A stretch of DNA of 64,000 nucleotides from Spisula solida (Eukaryota > Mollusca > Bivalvia > Venerida > Mactridae): contig OX365956.1 in the NCBI GenBank assembly GCA_947247005.1, positions 12,234,089-12,298,088 of the forward strand, read 5' to 3'. The notes below the pieces were generated by a model that had not been told where the DNA came from, did not search any database, and was given only the letters and a program-made list of their open reading frames with translations. A program made the translations under genes and the position numbers. Position 1 is the stretch's first letter; each line of letters opens with the position of its first letter. This document shows positions 48,801 through 54,455 of this stretch, in pieces.

Positions 48801-50866
48801 TAAAGAGTACAAACTTTGTTATAACAAACAACTCATACCTTACTTACCTTGTTTGATTTTCTTCTATCACCATCCTCTGATCCATCTGTTCTAGTCTCTG
48901 ATAATGTACTTATATTGCTGTTCAAACCACTAGCTGATGATCTGTATCAAGTACATTCTTATATTGTTATGGCAAATAGTGACTTCACAATGTTTCATTT
49001 TATATTTCATTTATTATTTTTCTACTTTTGAGAAGATTACAGAACGTACAGGTAGATATTGAGAGAGGCCGCTGATGTTCTTGTTTCTCTATCACTAAAT
49101 GAAACTAACAATGTAGAATTATTAGACTTGATAAAATATTATATCAATTAAAATTTAACTTCTTTAAACCAAATTATATTTGGGTGATGACGGTATATCA
49201 TGTTAAGTCAGATACCTGTATCAACATGCCTGGTGATGTTGTAGATGTATTTAAACAAGAGATGTTTGTAAAACACATATGCCCCAATGGCAGCCAAATA
49301 GTCAGAAATGGTAAAGGTCACAGTGACCTTGACCTTTGACCTACTGACCTCAAAATCAATAGGGGTCAACCTCCATGTAAAGTTTGAAGATTCTAGGCCA
49401 AAGCCTTCTTGAGTTATAGAACAGAAATCATTTGATACGATCTACCAACAGATCAACAGACAGACCGACAGACAAGTGCAAAGCAATATACCCCCTCATC
49501 AAAGATGGGGGGCATAATAAAACAGAAACTAACTCACTATATCATACCGTATTTCTGCAACAAGGTTTCGACACAAAACATCAAAGAAATTCTATCAGTT
49601 CAATGTTTAACAAGAGCACCACCTATGAGAGCTGGACGCTCGACTTTCTCGTACAAACAATTTTTTCTATTTTTAGCTAGACTTTTCGAAGAAATAGAAA
49701 ACAAGACTGCGTTCAATAAACGCTTATGCCCCCTGTGGAAGCCTTGTCCATAAATAAGTCTAAGTCCAAAATTAGGTCAAGGTGAAGGTCAAAATGGGGT
49801 TAGGTGATACTGGCGTGTGGAGAGTGTTCATACACAACATCCATGCAAGTATGAAAGCTTTGTAGCAAGCCATATTAATGCTAGAAGAAACGGTCAATTT
49901 GGGTTAACCAGGACGGACGAACGGACGAACGAACGGACGAACGGACGAACGGACGGACAGGTGAATCACTATATGCCTCCCCATCTATCGATAGGGGGGC
50001 ATAAAAAGTGGATTTTGTTCAAACATAAAAACAAACAATAAGTTGGATAAAAGTGAGCAGAGAACAGTAATACAATAGAAACCTCATATCCTTCCTAGGT
50101 GTTGAGTTAACGGAACCCGGTGACATTGATAAATCATGAGATATAGGTAATGGAGGCGGTGGTGGTGGGTAGTAGTCACCAGACATTTCTATAGTCGCCT
50201 CGTCTTCCTCTACTAACTCAGCTTTACTCGAGTAATCTCCAGTCAGATCAAGTGTACAATCATCAATATCTGTAATAACCGGAGTGGTCTGTGAATGTTG
50301 GTGTCCGTTCATCATACTGGAAATATATCATATTTTATATTATCACCTGGAGACAATAAACAATACACTTATACACACTATGTAATCATATTACATTTGA
50401 CCACTGCATTTTAACTTCTGTATTTTGACAGTATTCTCATCCAGAGGCAGTTCTCAACTAGAGGTTTCTCAGTCAAGGGGTCTCAGTCGGAGGGAGTTTT
50501 CAACCAGACAGACTTCTCCACCAGAGGGGAGTCCACGCCTAGAGAGGGCGAGTCACATATCAGTTAGTGGGATTCACAACTTTAAGGAGTTTTCAACCAG
50601 AAGGATGTAACATGTTGTGTATTATATTGCATGTTATGATGCGTGTGTTACATGTAGTGTATATTATAATAGATTAACTTACTGCATGTTATGATGTATG
50701 GCATTATGTTCCATGTCTTCCTGCACGGTAACTGGAATGTTTTCAATCTCGTCCGTCCTCGATAGCTCATGTTCCAAGTCTTCAGACATCTCTCCCAACA
50801 CTGGGGCGGATACTTTACGATCCATACGAGATAGCAAGCAAGATTCATAACTTGGGGGTTCTTCCA
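30755..50866 (-). CDS. FARP1/2: FARP1/FARP2 orthologue (RhoGEF with two PH domains), 17 exons seen
   Basis: Seventeen minus-strand exons join without a break in phase into 2018 nt (2 nt, then 671 codons and a stop). Exons, 5' to 3': 50683-50866, 50083-50316, 48848-48941, 48182-48271, 47483-47698, 45213-45399, 43649-43699, 43313-43371, 41751-41822, 39203-39271, 36602-36691, 35766-35851, 34311-34414, 33520-33659, 32687-32794, 31789-31940, 30755-30836. Order: acidic and proline-rich linker; DH domain (RYPVDRAYYIAKELLMTERT to ENLQKLMELQRDLVG); PH1 (EFIREGCLQKF to DKWIEDLNEA); the FARP-specific HRANTTMHVCWHRNTSVS; PH2 (NQLSGYLLRKFKNSNGWQKL to YTFERWMEVI). FARPs are membrane-associated exchange factors for Rho-family GTPases. 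The family's N-terminal FERM domain was not found here and may lie to the right of the window, in exons I missed, or be absent from some transcripts. FARP1 versus FARP2 cannot be decided. Confidence 0.95.
30845..31105. mobile_element. Dispersed element, ATGCCCC / GGGTCATAA type (family G)
   Basis: Starts AACAAGAGATGTTTGTAAAA and ATGCCCCAATGGCAGCC, ends CCCCTCATCAAAGATGGGG. Copies at 32935-33125, 33225-33385 and 49255-49515. It carries a cluster of TGACCT words at about 30928-30945. Confidence 0.7.
31200..31493 (+). mobile_element. Dispersed 295-bp element (family H), copy 1
   Basis: Starts GAGACTGCGTTCAATAAACG with TTATGCCCCCTG and ends ACGGGGGCATAAAAA, so TATGCCCCC / GGGGGCATA are inverted near-ends. 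Nearly identical copies lie at 49700-50006 and 57535-57816, which points to recent spread. It contains AGGTCAAGGTGAAGGTCA (three contiguous AGGTCA-like half-sites) at 31276-31293 and a GACGGACGAAC stretch near the right end. Confidence 0.85.
31565..31770. repeat. 145-bp-like unit with AGCTCACC-type end
   Basis: Matches the common unit (GGTGACCTACTTGTTTTACC, GTGGCCAAGTTTAATAAAGA, TATGACCTCTAGAATGTTTA) and the end GGGTGATCACAATAGC. It lies in the intron right beside FARP exon 16. Confidence 0.6.
31789..31940 (-). CDS. FARP1/2: FARP visible exon 16 (PH2 core)
   Basis: Bounded by TTTCAG and gtatgt. Reads DDYPLASLPLLGYAVSQPEE, NDNIQKDHVFKLQFKNHVYF, FRAESEYTFE plus two bases of Arg. This is one of the most conserved parts of FARP PH2. 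Confidence 0.97.
32140..32640. repeat. Imperfect direct repeat in a FARP intron
   Basis: Three diverged units about 150-180 bp long share GGAGATAATTTCAAAACTGGAC-like, AGAGTAATAGTTCTTTGTCA and TCACATACCAAGTTTTAAGT motifs (at about 32155, 32320 and 32475). Not coding. Confidence 0.5.
32687..32794 (-). CDS. FARP1/2: FARP visible exon 15 (PH2 start)
   Basis: Bounded by TTTCAG and gtaggt, 36 codons in phase 0: NQLSGYLLRKFKNSNGWQKL, WVVFTNFCLYFYKTYQ. Beta strands 1-3 of PH2. Confidence 0.97.
32935..33125. mobile_element. Family G element, partial copy
   Basis: Contains CAGTGACCTTTCACCTTCTG, ACCAACCTCCATGTAAAGTT and CCCCTTCATCAAAGAAGGGG. The left end seen in other copies is missing. Confidence 0.6.
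33225..33385. mobile_element. Family G element, partial copy
   Basis: Starts CACAAAATGCATGGCCCCAA, with TTTCACCTTTGACCTACTGA and AGTAAGAAGATCCTAGG. The right end is missing. Closely follows the previous copy. Confidence 0.55.
33520..33659 (-). CDS. FARP1/2: FARP visible exon 14 (PH1-PH2 linker)
   Basis: Bounded by TATACAG and gtattt. Reads STDNVGDEQSPPSPEKQVQ then HRANTTMHVCWHRNTSVSKR, DHEKAVK. The HRANTTMHVCW.RNTSVS block is diagnostic for FARP1/FARP2. Confidence 0.97.
33776..34087 (+). repeat. 38-bp minisatellite, about 8 copies
   Basis: Unit CTGACACCTTAAATCTGAGG then CATAGAGTGGTATAGTTA, with GACACC anchors 33793 and 33831. Inside the FARP intron between exons 14 and 13. Confidence 0.9.
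34311..34414 (-). CDS. FARP1/2: FARP visible exon 13 (PH1 C-terminal helix)
   Basis: Acceptor TTTCAG; donor CAA|gtacca (weak but phase-consistent). Reads SSQEEKDKWIEDLNEATLQA then KSRNDDKLNYPSLKS. It holds the invariant Trp of the PH1 C-terminal helix (DKWIEDL). Confidence 0.9.
34514..34868 (-). mobile_element. TTAA-flanked MITE, reverse copy
   Basis: TTAA at 34514-34517 and 34865-34868. It is the reverse complement, with divergence, of the element at 25689-26019, including the central AAATAAAAGGCTGTCAGC palindrome. Confidence 0.8.
34990..35300. mobile_element. AGCTCACCTGTC-family element (single 145-bp-like unit)
   Basis: Starts ACAAGAGAACCATTGGCCCT, contains TGACCTGGTGACCTAGTTTT and GTGACCAAGTTTCATAAAGA, and ends CAATAGCTCACCTTGTGCTC then AGGTGATCTAA. 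This is the same layout as 21627-22592 but without tandem amplification. Confidence 0.7.
35527..35743. mobile_element. 217-bp MITE with perfect 15-bp inverted ends
   Basis: CCTAGGTCCCACTGA at 35527-35541 is exactly the reverse complement of TCAGTGGGACCTAGG at 35729-35743. The interior is richer in C and G than its surroundings and has a 65-codon minus-strand frame without known motifs. It ends 22 bp from FARP exon 12. Confidence 0.85.
35766..35851 (-). CDS. FARP1/2: FARP visible exon 12 (PH1 middle)
   Basis: Bounded by CTTCAG and gttagt. Reads IEESDHAKMAVANSFAIYGG then TKCILVAA, plus two bases. Matches PH1 strands 5-7 of FARPs (EES.......F.IY...K.I.VAA). Confidence 0.93.
35866..36035 (+). 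repeat. Two-copy, about 88-bp TG-rich tandem duplication
   Basis: GACATATAAGGTTACACATC ... GCAAGTATGTATGCGTG is repeated as GACATATAAGGTTACATATC ... GCAAGTATGTATGTGTG. It starts just inside the intron beyond the exon 12 acceptor. Confidence 0.8.
36175..36450 (+). mobile_element. Dispersed element family K, copy 1
   Basis: Starts GGTGTCAACACGGCCAAATT, contains CATAACTTTGCCATTTCTTG and ends AATTCCGGATAAATCCGG then AAAATTGACCCCT. The GGGGTGTCAA / TTGACCCC ends are inverted. Further copies lie at 62125-62365 and, split by an insertion, at 57345-57895. Confidence 0.75.
36602..36691 (-). CDS. FARP1/2: FARP visible exon 11 (PH1 strands 3-4)
   Basis: Bounded by TCTGTAG and gtaagt, 30 codons: FSDMLVYTSRTATPLQQFKV, HGQVPLRGMI. 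The FSDML.YTS and PLRGM words are typical of FARP PH1. Confidence 0.96.
36692..38131. other. FARP intron, no other feature seen
   Basis: AT-rich intron sequence between exons 11 and 10. Short frames (such as 37024-37251, minus) carry no recognisable content. Confidence 0.5.
38196..38889 (+). repeat. 24-bp minisatellite, about 29 copies
   Basis: Unit GACTATTCCAGGCTGAGATC then TGCA or AGCA. The 8-codon period keeps one plus-strand frame (SRLRSADY repeats, 253 codons) and one minus-strand frame (SAWNSLLI or SAWNSLQI) open for the whole array. Copies fall into TCTGCA and TCAGCA types. It lies in a FARP intron and has no splice sites, signal or non-repeat extension, so it is not a gene. Confidence 0.95.
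38970..39147. mobile_element. 178-bp MITE with 15-bp inverted ends
   Basis: ACAGTGCAACCTCTC (38970-38984) against GAGAGGTTGTACTGT (39133-39147), one mismatch. The interior has CAACCTCTCTTAAG, GTAACAACCTCTGTATAG and similar sub-repeats. It ends 55 bp from FARP exon 10. The related end word CAAGTTGCACTGTAATT appears at about 59117. Confidence 0.8.
39203..39271 (-). CDS. FARP1/2: FARP visible exon 10 (PH1 start)
   Basis: Bounded by CCTGCAG and gtgagt, 23 codons in phase 0: EFIREGCLQKFSRKGYQQRM, FFL. Matches REFIREG(C)L.K...KG.QQRMFFL of FARPs. Confidence 0.97.
39930..40320 (-). other. CpG- and CRE-bearing island in a FARP intron; possible alternative first exon
   Basis: Unlike its surroundings, this has several CpGs, TGACGT/ACGTCA words (40267-40303) and a 117-codon minus-strand frame with hydrophobic stretches. 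Within it a short frame starting at an ATG and reading MLKLFLSVIWIVPQ ends at CAG|gtaaaa (about 40107). That donor is phase 0 and would fit exon 10. No protein family was recognised and no transcript evidence is available. Confidence 0.2.
40790..41335. repeat. About 140-bp diverged tandem repeat, 3-4 units
   Basis: Units contain CAAGTTTCATCACAATA, TCATTCCTA, ATTGAGCAGAAACTGATT and AACAGTGACCTTGACC. Anchors for ATTCCT are about 40824, 40960 and 41104. It carries TGACCTTGACCTTGA at about 40868. Confidence 0.65.
41450..41650. mobile_element. AGCTCACCTGTC-family fragment
   Basis: Ends CAAAGCTCACCTTTTCTC then ATGAGACAGGTGAGCTAA, the inverted right-end arrangement seen at 22592. The left side is diverged. 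It abuts the 41.4 kb tandem repeat. Confidence 0.55.
41751..41822 (-). CDS. FARP1/2: FARP visible exon 9 (DH domain end)
   Basis: Bounded by TTTTACAG and gtatat, 24 codons: ENLQKLMELQRDLVGLDTIV, HPDR. The last DH helix leading into PH1. Confidence 0.97.
42120..42785. mobile_element. Dispersed element with GCTCGACTTT-type inverted ends (family S)
   Basis: Starts GTGAACAAGAGCACCGCC with GCTGGACGCTTGACTTTC and ends GAAAAGTCGAGCTAAAAA. The ends are inverted. The interior holds two diverged copies (about 300 bp apart) of GATAACTCATAAATACAGGT / GATAACTCCATAAAAATAGG with GTGATGGTGAACAACTATGT / GTGAAGGGTTAATAACTATG. A left-end fragment recurs at 49605-49690. Confidence 0.65.
42830..43190. repeat. 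145-bp-like unit copy, diverged
   Basis: Matches the TGACC/GTGACCTAG-type unit: TTTTGACCTTGTGACCTAGC, GACCCCGTAATCACCCAATA, TTGTTGAGATGAGGATTGTG. Right end GATGAAGGGCGATCAGAAAA. In the FARP intron between exons 9 and 8. Confidence 0.6.
43313..43371 (-). CDS. FARP1/2: FARP visible exon 8 (DH)
   Basis: Bounded by CTTTCAG and gtaagt. With the G carried over from exon 7 it reads ATLTKLIELSQTFRSQRKCM. Aligns with the stretch before ENLQKL in FARPs. Confidence 0.93.
43649..43699 (-). CDS. FARP1/2: FARP visible exon 7 (DH, 51 bp)
   Basis: Bounded by TATTTCAG and gtaaat. Joined to the final C of exon 6 it reads RLTRHYSKAHPDYMDCH. Only the exon-proximal donor of the neighbouring array gives this frame. 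Confidence 0.93.
43961..45235 (-). repeat. 37-bp minisatellite made of an exon end plus its splice donor, about 34 copies
   Basis: On the minus strand the unit is ACACTACAAGTTGTTGTTAG then AAC (23 nt identical to the end of FARP exon 6) followed by gtaagttacagtac (14 nt of intron). The array starts in the exon at 45235 and runs to 43961, filling about 1.25 kb of the 1.5-kb intron. Most copies keep gtaagt; some have gtgagt or ataagt. The coding copy reads HYKLLLE, conserved in FARPs, so the exon is the source and the array the derivative. Confidence 0.96.
45213..45399 (-). CDS. FARP1/2: FARP visible exon 6 (DH core, CR3)
   Basis: Acceptor TTTCTTTCAG; donor AAC|gtaagt at 45212. Reads PYMNYLEKQDDILVELEKAQ, KTNKDFDYLYKDFEAQKVCY, LPLNTFLLKPGQRLLHYKLL, LE plus one base. 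This is the most conserved DH segment. The usual LLKPVQR is LLKPGQR here (codon GGA), a Val to Gly change in a normally hydrophobic position. The exon is flanked by minisatellites on both sides. Confidence 0.97.
45420..45812 (+). repeat. 28-bp minisatellite, about 14 copies
   Basis: Unit TCATATCATATCTTCAATCA then TGTCACAG; a sub-family reads TTATATCTTAAGTCATGTCA. It begins about 20 bp beyond the acceptor of FARP exon 6, so the branch-point region of that intron is probably inside or next to the array. Confidence 0.93.
45813..47039. other. FARP intron, no gene recognised
   Basis: AT-rich. Short frames (45783-46025 and 46342-46566, plus) show no family likeness. An interrupted inverted pair (TTTTTTAAGTTCCAG at about 45970 and CTGGAACTTAAAAAATA at about 46871) bounds about 910 bp and could mark an old element. 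Confidence 0.45.
47040..47462 (+). repeat. 21-bp minisatellite, about 20 copies
   Basis: Unit TAACAGGTAGATCATATATTG, with CCATATATTG and TCATATTCTG variants arranged in a regular higher-order order. It starts about 20 bp into the intron after the FARP exon 5 donor. Confidence 0.94.
47483..47698 (-). CDS. FARP1/2: FARP visible exon 5 (DH, helices 2-4)
   Basis: Bounded by GTTTCAG and gtaagc, 72 codons in phase 0: WFKNAVKVGGTIPDFLTDLF, TYMEPIYAFHLTFLKEIEQR, LTLWEGKSNAHLNGDYQRIG, DIMVNSFLTSLG. Matches the FARP DH segment with the PIY.FH..FL.E.EQRL.LWEG motif. Confidence 0.97.
48050..48170. repeat. Partial 145-bp-like unit
   Basis: GATTTGACCTAGTGACCCAG, ACCAATATCAAAGTTGACCT and GAGATGACCATTGCACCAGA match the common unit. 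It lies just outside FARP exon 4. Confidence 0.5.
48182..48271 (-). CDS. FARP1/2: FARP visible exon 4 (DH start, CR1)
   Basis: Bounded by TTTCAG and gtaagt, 30 codons: RYPVDRAYYIAKELLMTERT, YKKDLEVITV. Conserved region 1 of the RhoGEF fold (E..TER.Y..DL..I), with the catalytic-face Glu in AKELLMTE. Confidence 0.97.
48318..48810. mobile_element. AGCTCACCTGTC-family element, left end plus units
   Basis: Starts AAGAGGACCTAAAGGGCC with TTGCTCACCTGTCGTAG, then two to three diverged 145-bp-like units (GATCTGACCCAGTGATCTAG, GTTGAGATGATCATTCTGAC). The right end was not recognised before FARP exon 3. Confidence 0.7.
48848..48941 (-). CDS. FARP1/2: FARP visible exon 3 (linker)
   Basis: Bounded by GATACAG and gtaagt. 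After the shared Arg codon it reads SSASGLNSNISTLSETRTDG, SEDGDRRKSNK. Ser/Asp-rich linker before the DH domain, poorly conserved; the call rests on splice sites and phase. Confidence 0.85.
49255..49515. mobile_element. Family G element, full copy with four TGACCT half-sites
   Basis: Starts ACAAGAGATGTTTGTAAAA with ATGCCCCAATGGCAGCC and ends CCCCCTCATCAAAGATGG with GGGGCATAATAA. It holds TGACCT at 49324, 49330, 49337 and 49345, spaced by 0, 1 and 2 bp. Confidence 0.8.
49605..49690. mobile_element. Family S end fragment
   Basis: AACAAGAGCACCACC with GCTGGACGCTCGACTTTC, then AGCTAGACTTTTCGAAG. It is cut by or adjoins the family H copy that starts at 49700. Confidence 0.5.
49700..50006 (+). mobile_element. 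Family H element, copy 2
   Basis: Near-identical to 31200-31493 and 57535-57816 (AAGACTGCGTTCAATAAACG to GGGGGGCATAAAAA). Differs mainly by an expanded ACGGACGAACG stretch before the right end. Only about 77 bp from FARP exon 2. Confidence 0.85.
50083..50316 (-). CDS. FARP1/2: FARP visible exon 2 (linker, polyproline)
   Basis: Acceptor TTTCCAG; donor GAG|gtttct (weak). Reads MMNGHQHSQTTPVITDIDDC, TLDLTGDYSSKAELVEEDEA, TIEMSGDYYPPPPPPLPISH, DLSMSPGSVNSTPRKDM. The PPPPPPLP run could bind SH3 or EVH1 domains, and two SGDY/TGDY motifs are repeated. Assigned by phase on both sides. Confidence 0.85.
50390..50620 (+). repeat. Degenerate AGTTTTCAACCAGA-type short repeat
   Basis: About six imperfect copies of AGTTCTCAACTAGAGG / AGTTTTCAACCAGA within 170 bp of a FARP intron, richer in G than the surroundings. 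Not coding. Confidence 0.5.
50683..50866 (-). CDS. FARP1/2: FARP visible exon 1 (linker, PPxY)
   Basis: Acceptor CTGTATAG; donor GCA|gtaagt. Reads EEPPSYESCLLSRMDRKVSA, PVLGEMSEDLEHELSRTDEI, ENIPVTVQEDMEHNAIHHNM. The first two bases (TG) complete a codon, so an upstream exon must end in phase 1. It carries a PPSY motif of the WW-binding type. Confidence 0.85.
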
Positions 50867-51554
50867 CTATACAGAAAACAAAACAAACAAGATTAGAATC
50901 ATTTCAGAAATGTCTGATAATTATAATACATTCAAATAATAACAGAAACTAACTCCACAGTATTAACTTTATTCAACACTGCAACACAGGTATTGTGTCT
51001 TCATCAGGAAAATCAATAAACAGGAAATGATGTCATCAACGTACGCTGTCTTTGACTATTAAAATGCATAAAAATTATATTCTGTCTGTCATATTGAAAG
51101 TTTTGCGAAAGTCTAGATTTGTTTCAATCTTTGTCAATATATGAAATATAATCTCCTTTGCTCATGAAGACATATCGTTTTTGACGGACGTGTACAATTA
51201 TAGATAACCATGAGTGGGCTCAGTATAACATAATTGTATCTATCTCATACGTTGGCATTGTAACTAATTAATCACCTACATTTAAACTAAGGTAATATTC
51301 CCAGATAATGCATATTATAGAGCCATTAATGTCAAGGTATTTATCCCGATACACCACTTCCAGTTCCGTCGAAAAATTGTACTGTTTTAATATGGCTTTG
51401 ACGGAACAGAAAACTGACATAACACTTGCACAGACCTCAGATGCCATGTATCCTGAGCTCTGTCTGAGCGTTTAATCAGTTTTCAGTTCAATCAGAGCCA
51501 TATAAATCAGGACACTTCTCAACAGTACTGAGAAGCAGTATATCAGGATTAATA
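50867..51554. other. No gene recognised
   Basis: Probably FARP intron or upstream sequence. Includes a CATCAGGAAAATCAATAAAC stretch but no recognisable exon. Confidence 0.4.
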
Positions 51555-51958
51555 CCGTGAATGTAACCTATTCTGTGAATGTAACCTATTCTGTAAATGT
51601 AACTTATTCTGTTAATGTAACCTATTCTGTGAATGTAACCTATTCTGTGAATGTAACCTATTCTGTAAATGTAACCTATTCTGTAAATGTAACCTATTCT
51701 GTAAATGTAACCTATTCTGTAAAGGTAACCTATTCTGTGACAGAATGAATGTAACCTATTCTGTAAATGTAACCTATTCTGTAAATGTAACCTATTCTGT
51801 GAATGTAACCTATTCTGTGAATGTAACCTATTCTGTGAATGTAACCTATTCTGTAAATGTAACCTATTCTGTGAATGTAACCTATTCTGTGAATGTAACC
51901 TATTCTGTGAATGTAACCTATTCTGTAAATGTAACCTATCTGTAAATGTAACCTATTT
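51555..51958 (+). repeat. 18-bp minisatellite, about 22 copies
   Basis: Unit GTGAATGTAACCTATTCT or GTAAATGTAACCTATTCT. The 6-codon period gives NVTYSV-repeat open frames on the plus strand. One irregular unit (GTGACAGAATGA) divides it at about 51737. Confidence 0.95.
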
Positions 51959-52192
51959 CATACATCAAGCTGGACAAGGTTTCCAGAAAATACAATTTGG
52001 TACTAAAGTATTGATACAAAATGTACAAACAATTTAGCATTGCCATAAAAATACCACTGCAATTAAACATATTACATGCACTAAACATTAAACAGTTAGC
52101 CATCATGTTTAAGCATTGTTCAGTTCTATCTGTTTAATAAAGACCTAAGGTTGTGATTCCCAGGAGATTCAGTCAAGATTTGTTTGTCAACA

Positions 52193-53060
52193 TCCCCCTA
52201 CCCAACAGTCAGGCAGTAAACAGATAACATTCCCCCTTCCCAACAGTCAGGCAGTAAACGTATAACATCCCCCTTCTCAACAGTCAGGCAGTAAACAGAT
52301 AACATTCCCCCTTCCCAACAGTCAGGCAGTAAACGTATAACATCCCCCTTCTCAACAGTCAGGCAGTAAACAGATAACAACCCCTTTCCCAACAATCAGG
52401 CAGTAAACAGATAACACCCCCCTTCTCAACAGTCAGGCAGTTAACAGATAACATCCCCCTTCTCAACAGTCAGGCAGTAAACAGATAACATCCCCCTTCT
52501 CAACTGTCAGGCAATAAACAGATAACATTCCCCCTTCCAACAGTCAGGCAGTAAACAGATAACATTCCAACTTCCAACAGTCAGGCAGTAAACAGATAAC
52601 ATCCCCCTTCCCAACAGTCAGGCAGTAAACAGATAACATCCCCTTCTCAGCAGTCAGGCAGATAACATTCCCCTTCCTTACAGTCAGGCAGTAAACAGAT
52701 AACACCCCCCTTCTCAACAGTCAGGCAGTAAACAGATAACATTCCCCCTTCTCAACAGTCAGGCAATAAACAGATAACATCCCCCTTCCCAACAGTCAGG
52801 CAGTAAACAGATAACATCCCCCTTCCCAACAGTCAGGCAGTACACAGATAACATCCCCCTTCCCAACAGTCAGGCAGTAAACAGATAACATCCCCCTTCC
52901 CAACAGTCAGGCAGTACACAGATAACATCCCCCTTCCCAACAGTCAGGCAGTAAACAGATAACATCCCCCTTCCCACTGTCAGGCAGTACTGTCAGGCAG
53001 TTCTGTCAGGCAGTAAATAGATAACATCCCCCTTCCCAACAGTCAAGCAGTAAACAGATG
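52193..53060 (+). repeat. 37-bp minisatellite, about 23 copies
   Basis: Unit CAGTCAGGCAGTAAACAGAT then AACATCCCCCTTCTCAA, with anchors 52430 and 52467. Length varies by one or two bases between copies; C-run length and GTATAAC variants alternate. A shortened triple CTGTCAGGCAGT occurs near 52976. Confidence 0.94.
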
Positions 53061-53577
53061 AAATATCAAGATAAAAATCATCACATAATTATGATACAAC
53101 AAATTCATAATCACATACAAAATTTACAGAAGAAAATTATTTACAAAATTAATAGCTATATCAAGGTTGTTCACAAGAATAACGGTATCAATATTGTACT
53201 ATATTTTCCTATATATTACAGACACTGGTCTGACAATCTACAAAGTTCATGTACACAGCTTATGTATCATATACAACAGTGTTTGTTGTTTATCTGCAGC
53301 ACAATATATACAACAATATATACCTGAACCAATCAGAAACGAGGGAAATCTTGTAACCAAAGTCTAGACAAAATCAAACATCTGCTACAGAACTCTTTAT
53401 ACAACACAATAGCAAAAGCATGGTTTGTCAGCCAATCAAAATGTACGAGGTCACAAACTGACCAATGAAATGAATCGACAGTAATTATACCAACTCCACA
53501 GCCAATGAGTTTAAAGTAAGTCAATTGGCAGCCAATCAAATGAAAGAAAAGTGTGATATTGGGGAAAAGTTACTCAC

Positions 53578-53587
53578 TAGGTGACAT
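53578..53587 (-). CDS. Candidate short first coding piece (alternative FARP start)
   Basis: The minus strand reads ATG TCA CCT A|gtgagt. It ends in phase 1, exactly what visible exon 1 needs, and would give MSPMEEPPSYES. Ten coding bases are weak evidence by themselves; no promoter motif is clear. Confidence 0.2.
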
Positions 53588-53589
53588 TT

Positions 53590-54080
53590 TACATGCAAAG
53601 TCCAATATGACAACATAGATAAAAATATTGTATCAAGAAAAGTTACATACATTATACTTCTACCATACTTAACACACATCAATAAATGTACAATAAGTGT
53701 GGAAATAGTAAACACCAAACAACATACACCTAATATAAGTACAGTTCAAAAAATATAAAAGAAAAAGTTTCCTGCAAAAATACAGCAACTATGTACAATG
53801 TAAAACTAGATACAAATTCATTCAAATCCCTTAAAGCTCCAAAACATGCACAATTAACTCATATTTTTCAATTGGTAGTCGATAAAAAGTCAAGGTTTTT
53901 GCATTTACCAATCTTATTAAAAAAGCTTAGATCTTTTCAATATCTACAATTAAATTCATTGACATGGGAATATTTTTGGCAGTAGTATATGCAACTATTT
54001 TTGAAGAGACAGAAAGAATATATAGTCAGACCTCATTAATTTGACAATCTTCTAAATACCAAATACCAAGATATCCAGTG
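53590..54080. other. No gene recognised
   Basis: AT-rich, non-repetitive; short frames only. Confidence 0.4.
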
Positions 54081-54455
54081 AGGTCTCCCGATAACCTTCT
54101 ATACAAATACCTGGGATCATCCGAGGACTCCCGATAACCTTCTATACAAATACCCGGATCATCCGAGGTCTTTCAAAAAACCTTTACAAATACCCGGGAT
54201 CATCCCAGGTCTTCCTAAAACCTTCTATACAAATACCCGGGATCATCCGAGGTCTCCTAAAAACCTATACAATTACCCCGTATCATCCACGGTCTCCCAA
54301 AAACCTATACAATTACCCCGTATCATCCACGGTCTCCCAAAAACCTATACAATTACCCCGGATCATCCGAGGTCTCCTGATAACTTTCTATACGAATACC
54401 TGGGATCATCCGAGGTCTCCCGATAACTTTCTATACAAATACCTGGGATCATCTG
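54080..54455 (+). repeat. About 40-43-bp tandem repeat, 9 copies
   Basis: Unit GATCATCCGAGGTCTCCCGA then TAACCTTCTATACAAATACC and a C/TGG variant. Middle copies are shortened (AAAACCTATACAATTACCCC). Confidence 0.85.

Noticed and set aside
51557..51945. NVTYSV-repeat open frames suggesting a repeat protein
   Set aside because: Pure 18-bp minisatellite translation without signal peptide, flanking coding sequence or splice sites.
52193..53060. Possible shared origin with the 37-bp donor array
   Set aside because: Same period but no shared sequence between the units.
53333..53539. 68-codon minus-strand frame as a FERM exon
   Set aside because: Built from a repeated GCCAATCAAA-type motif, with no FERM words in any frame.
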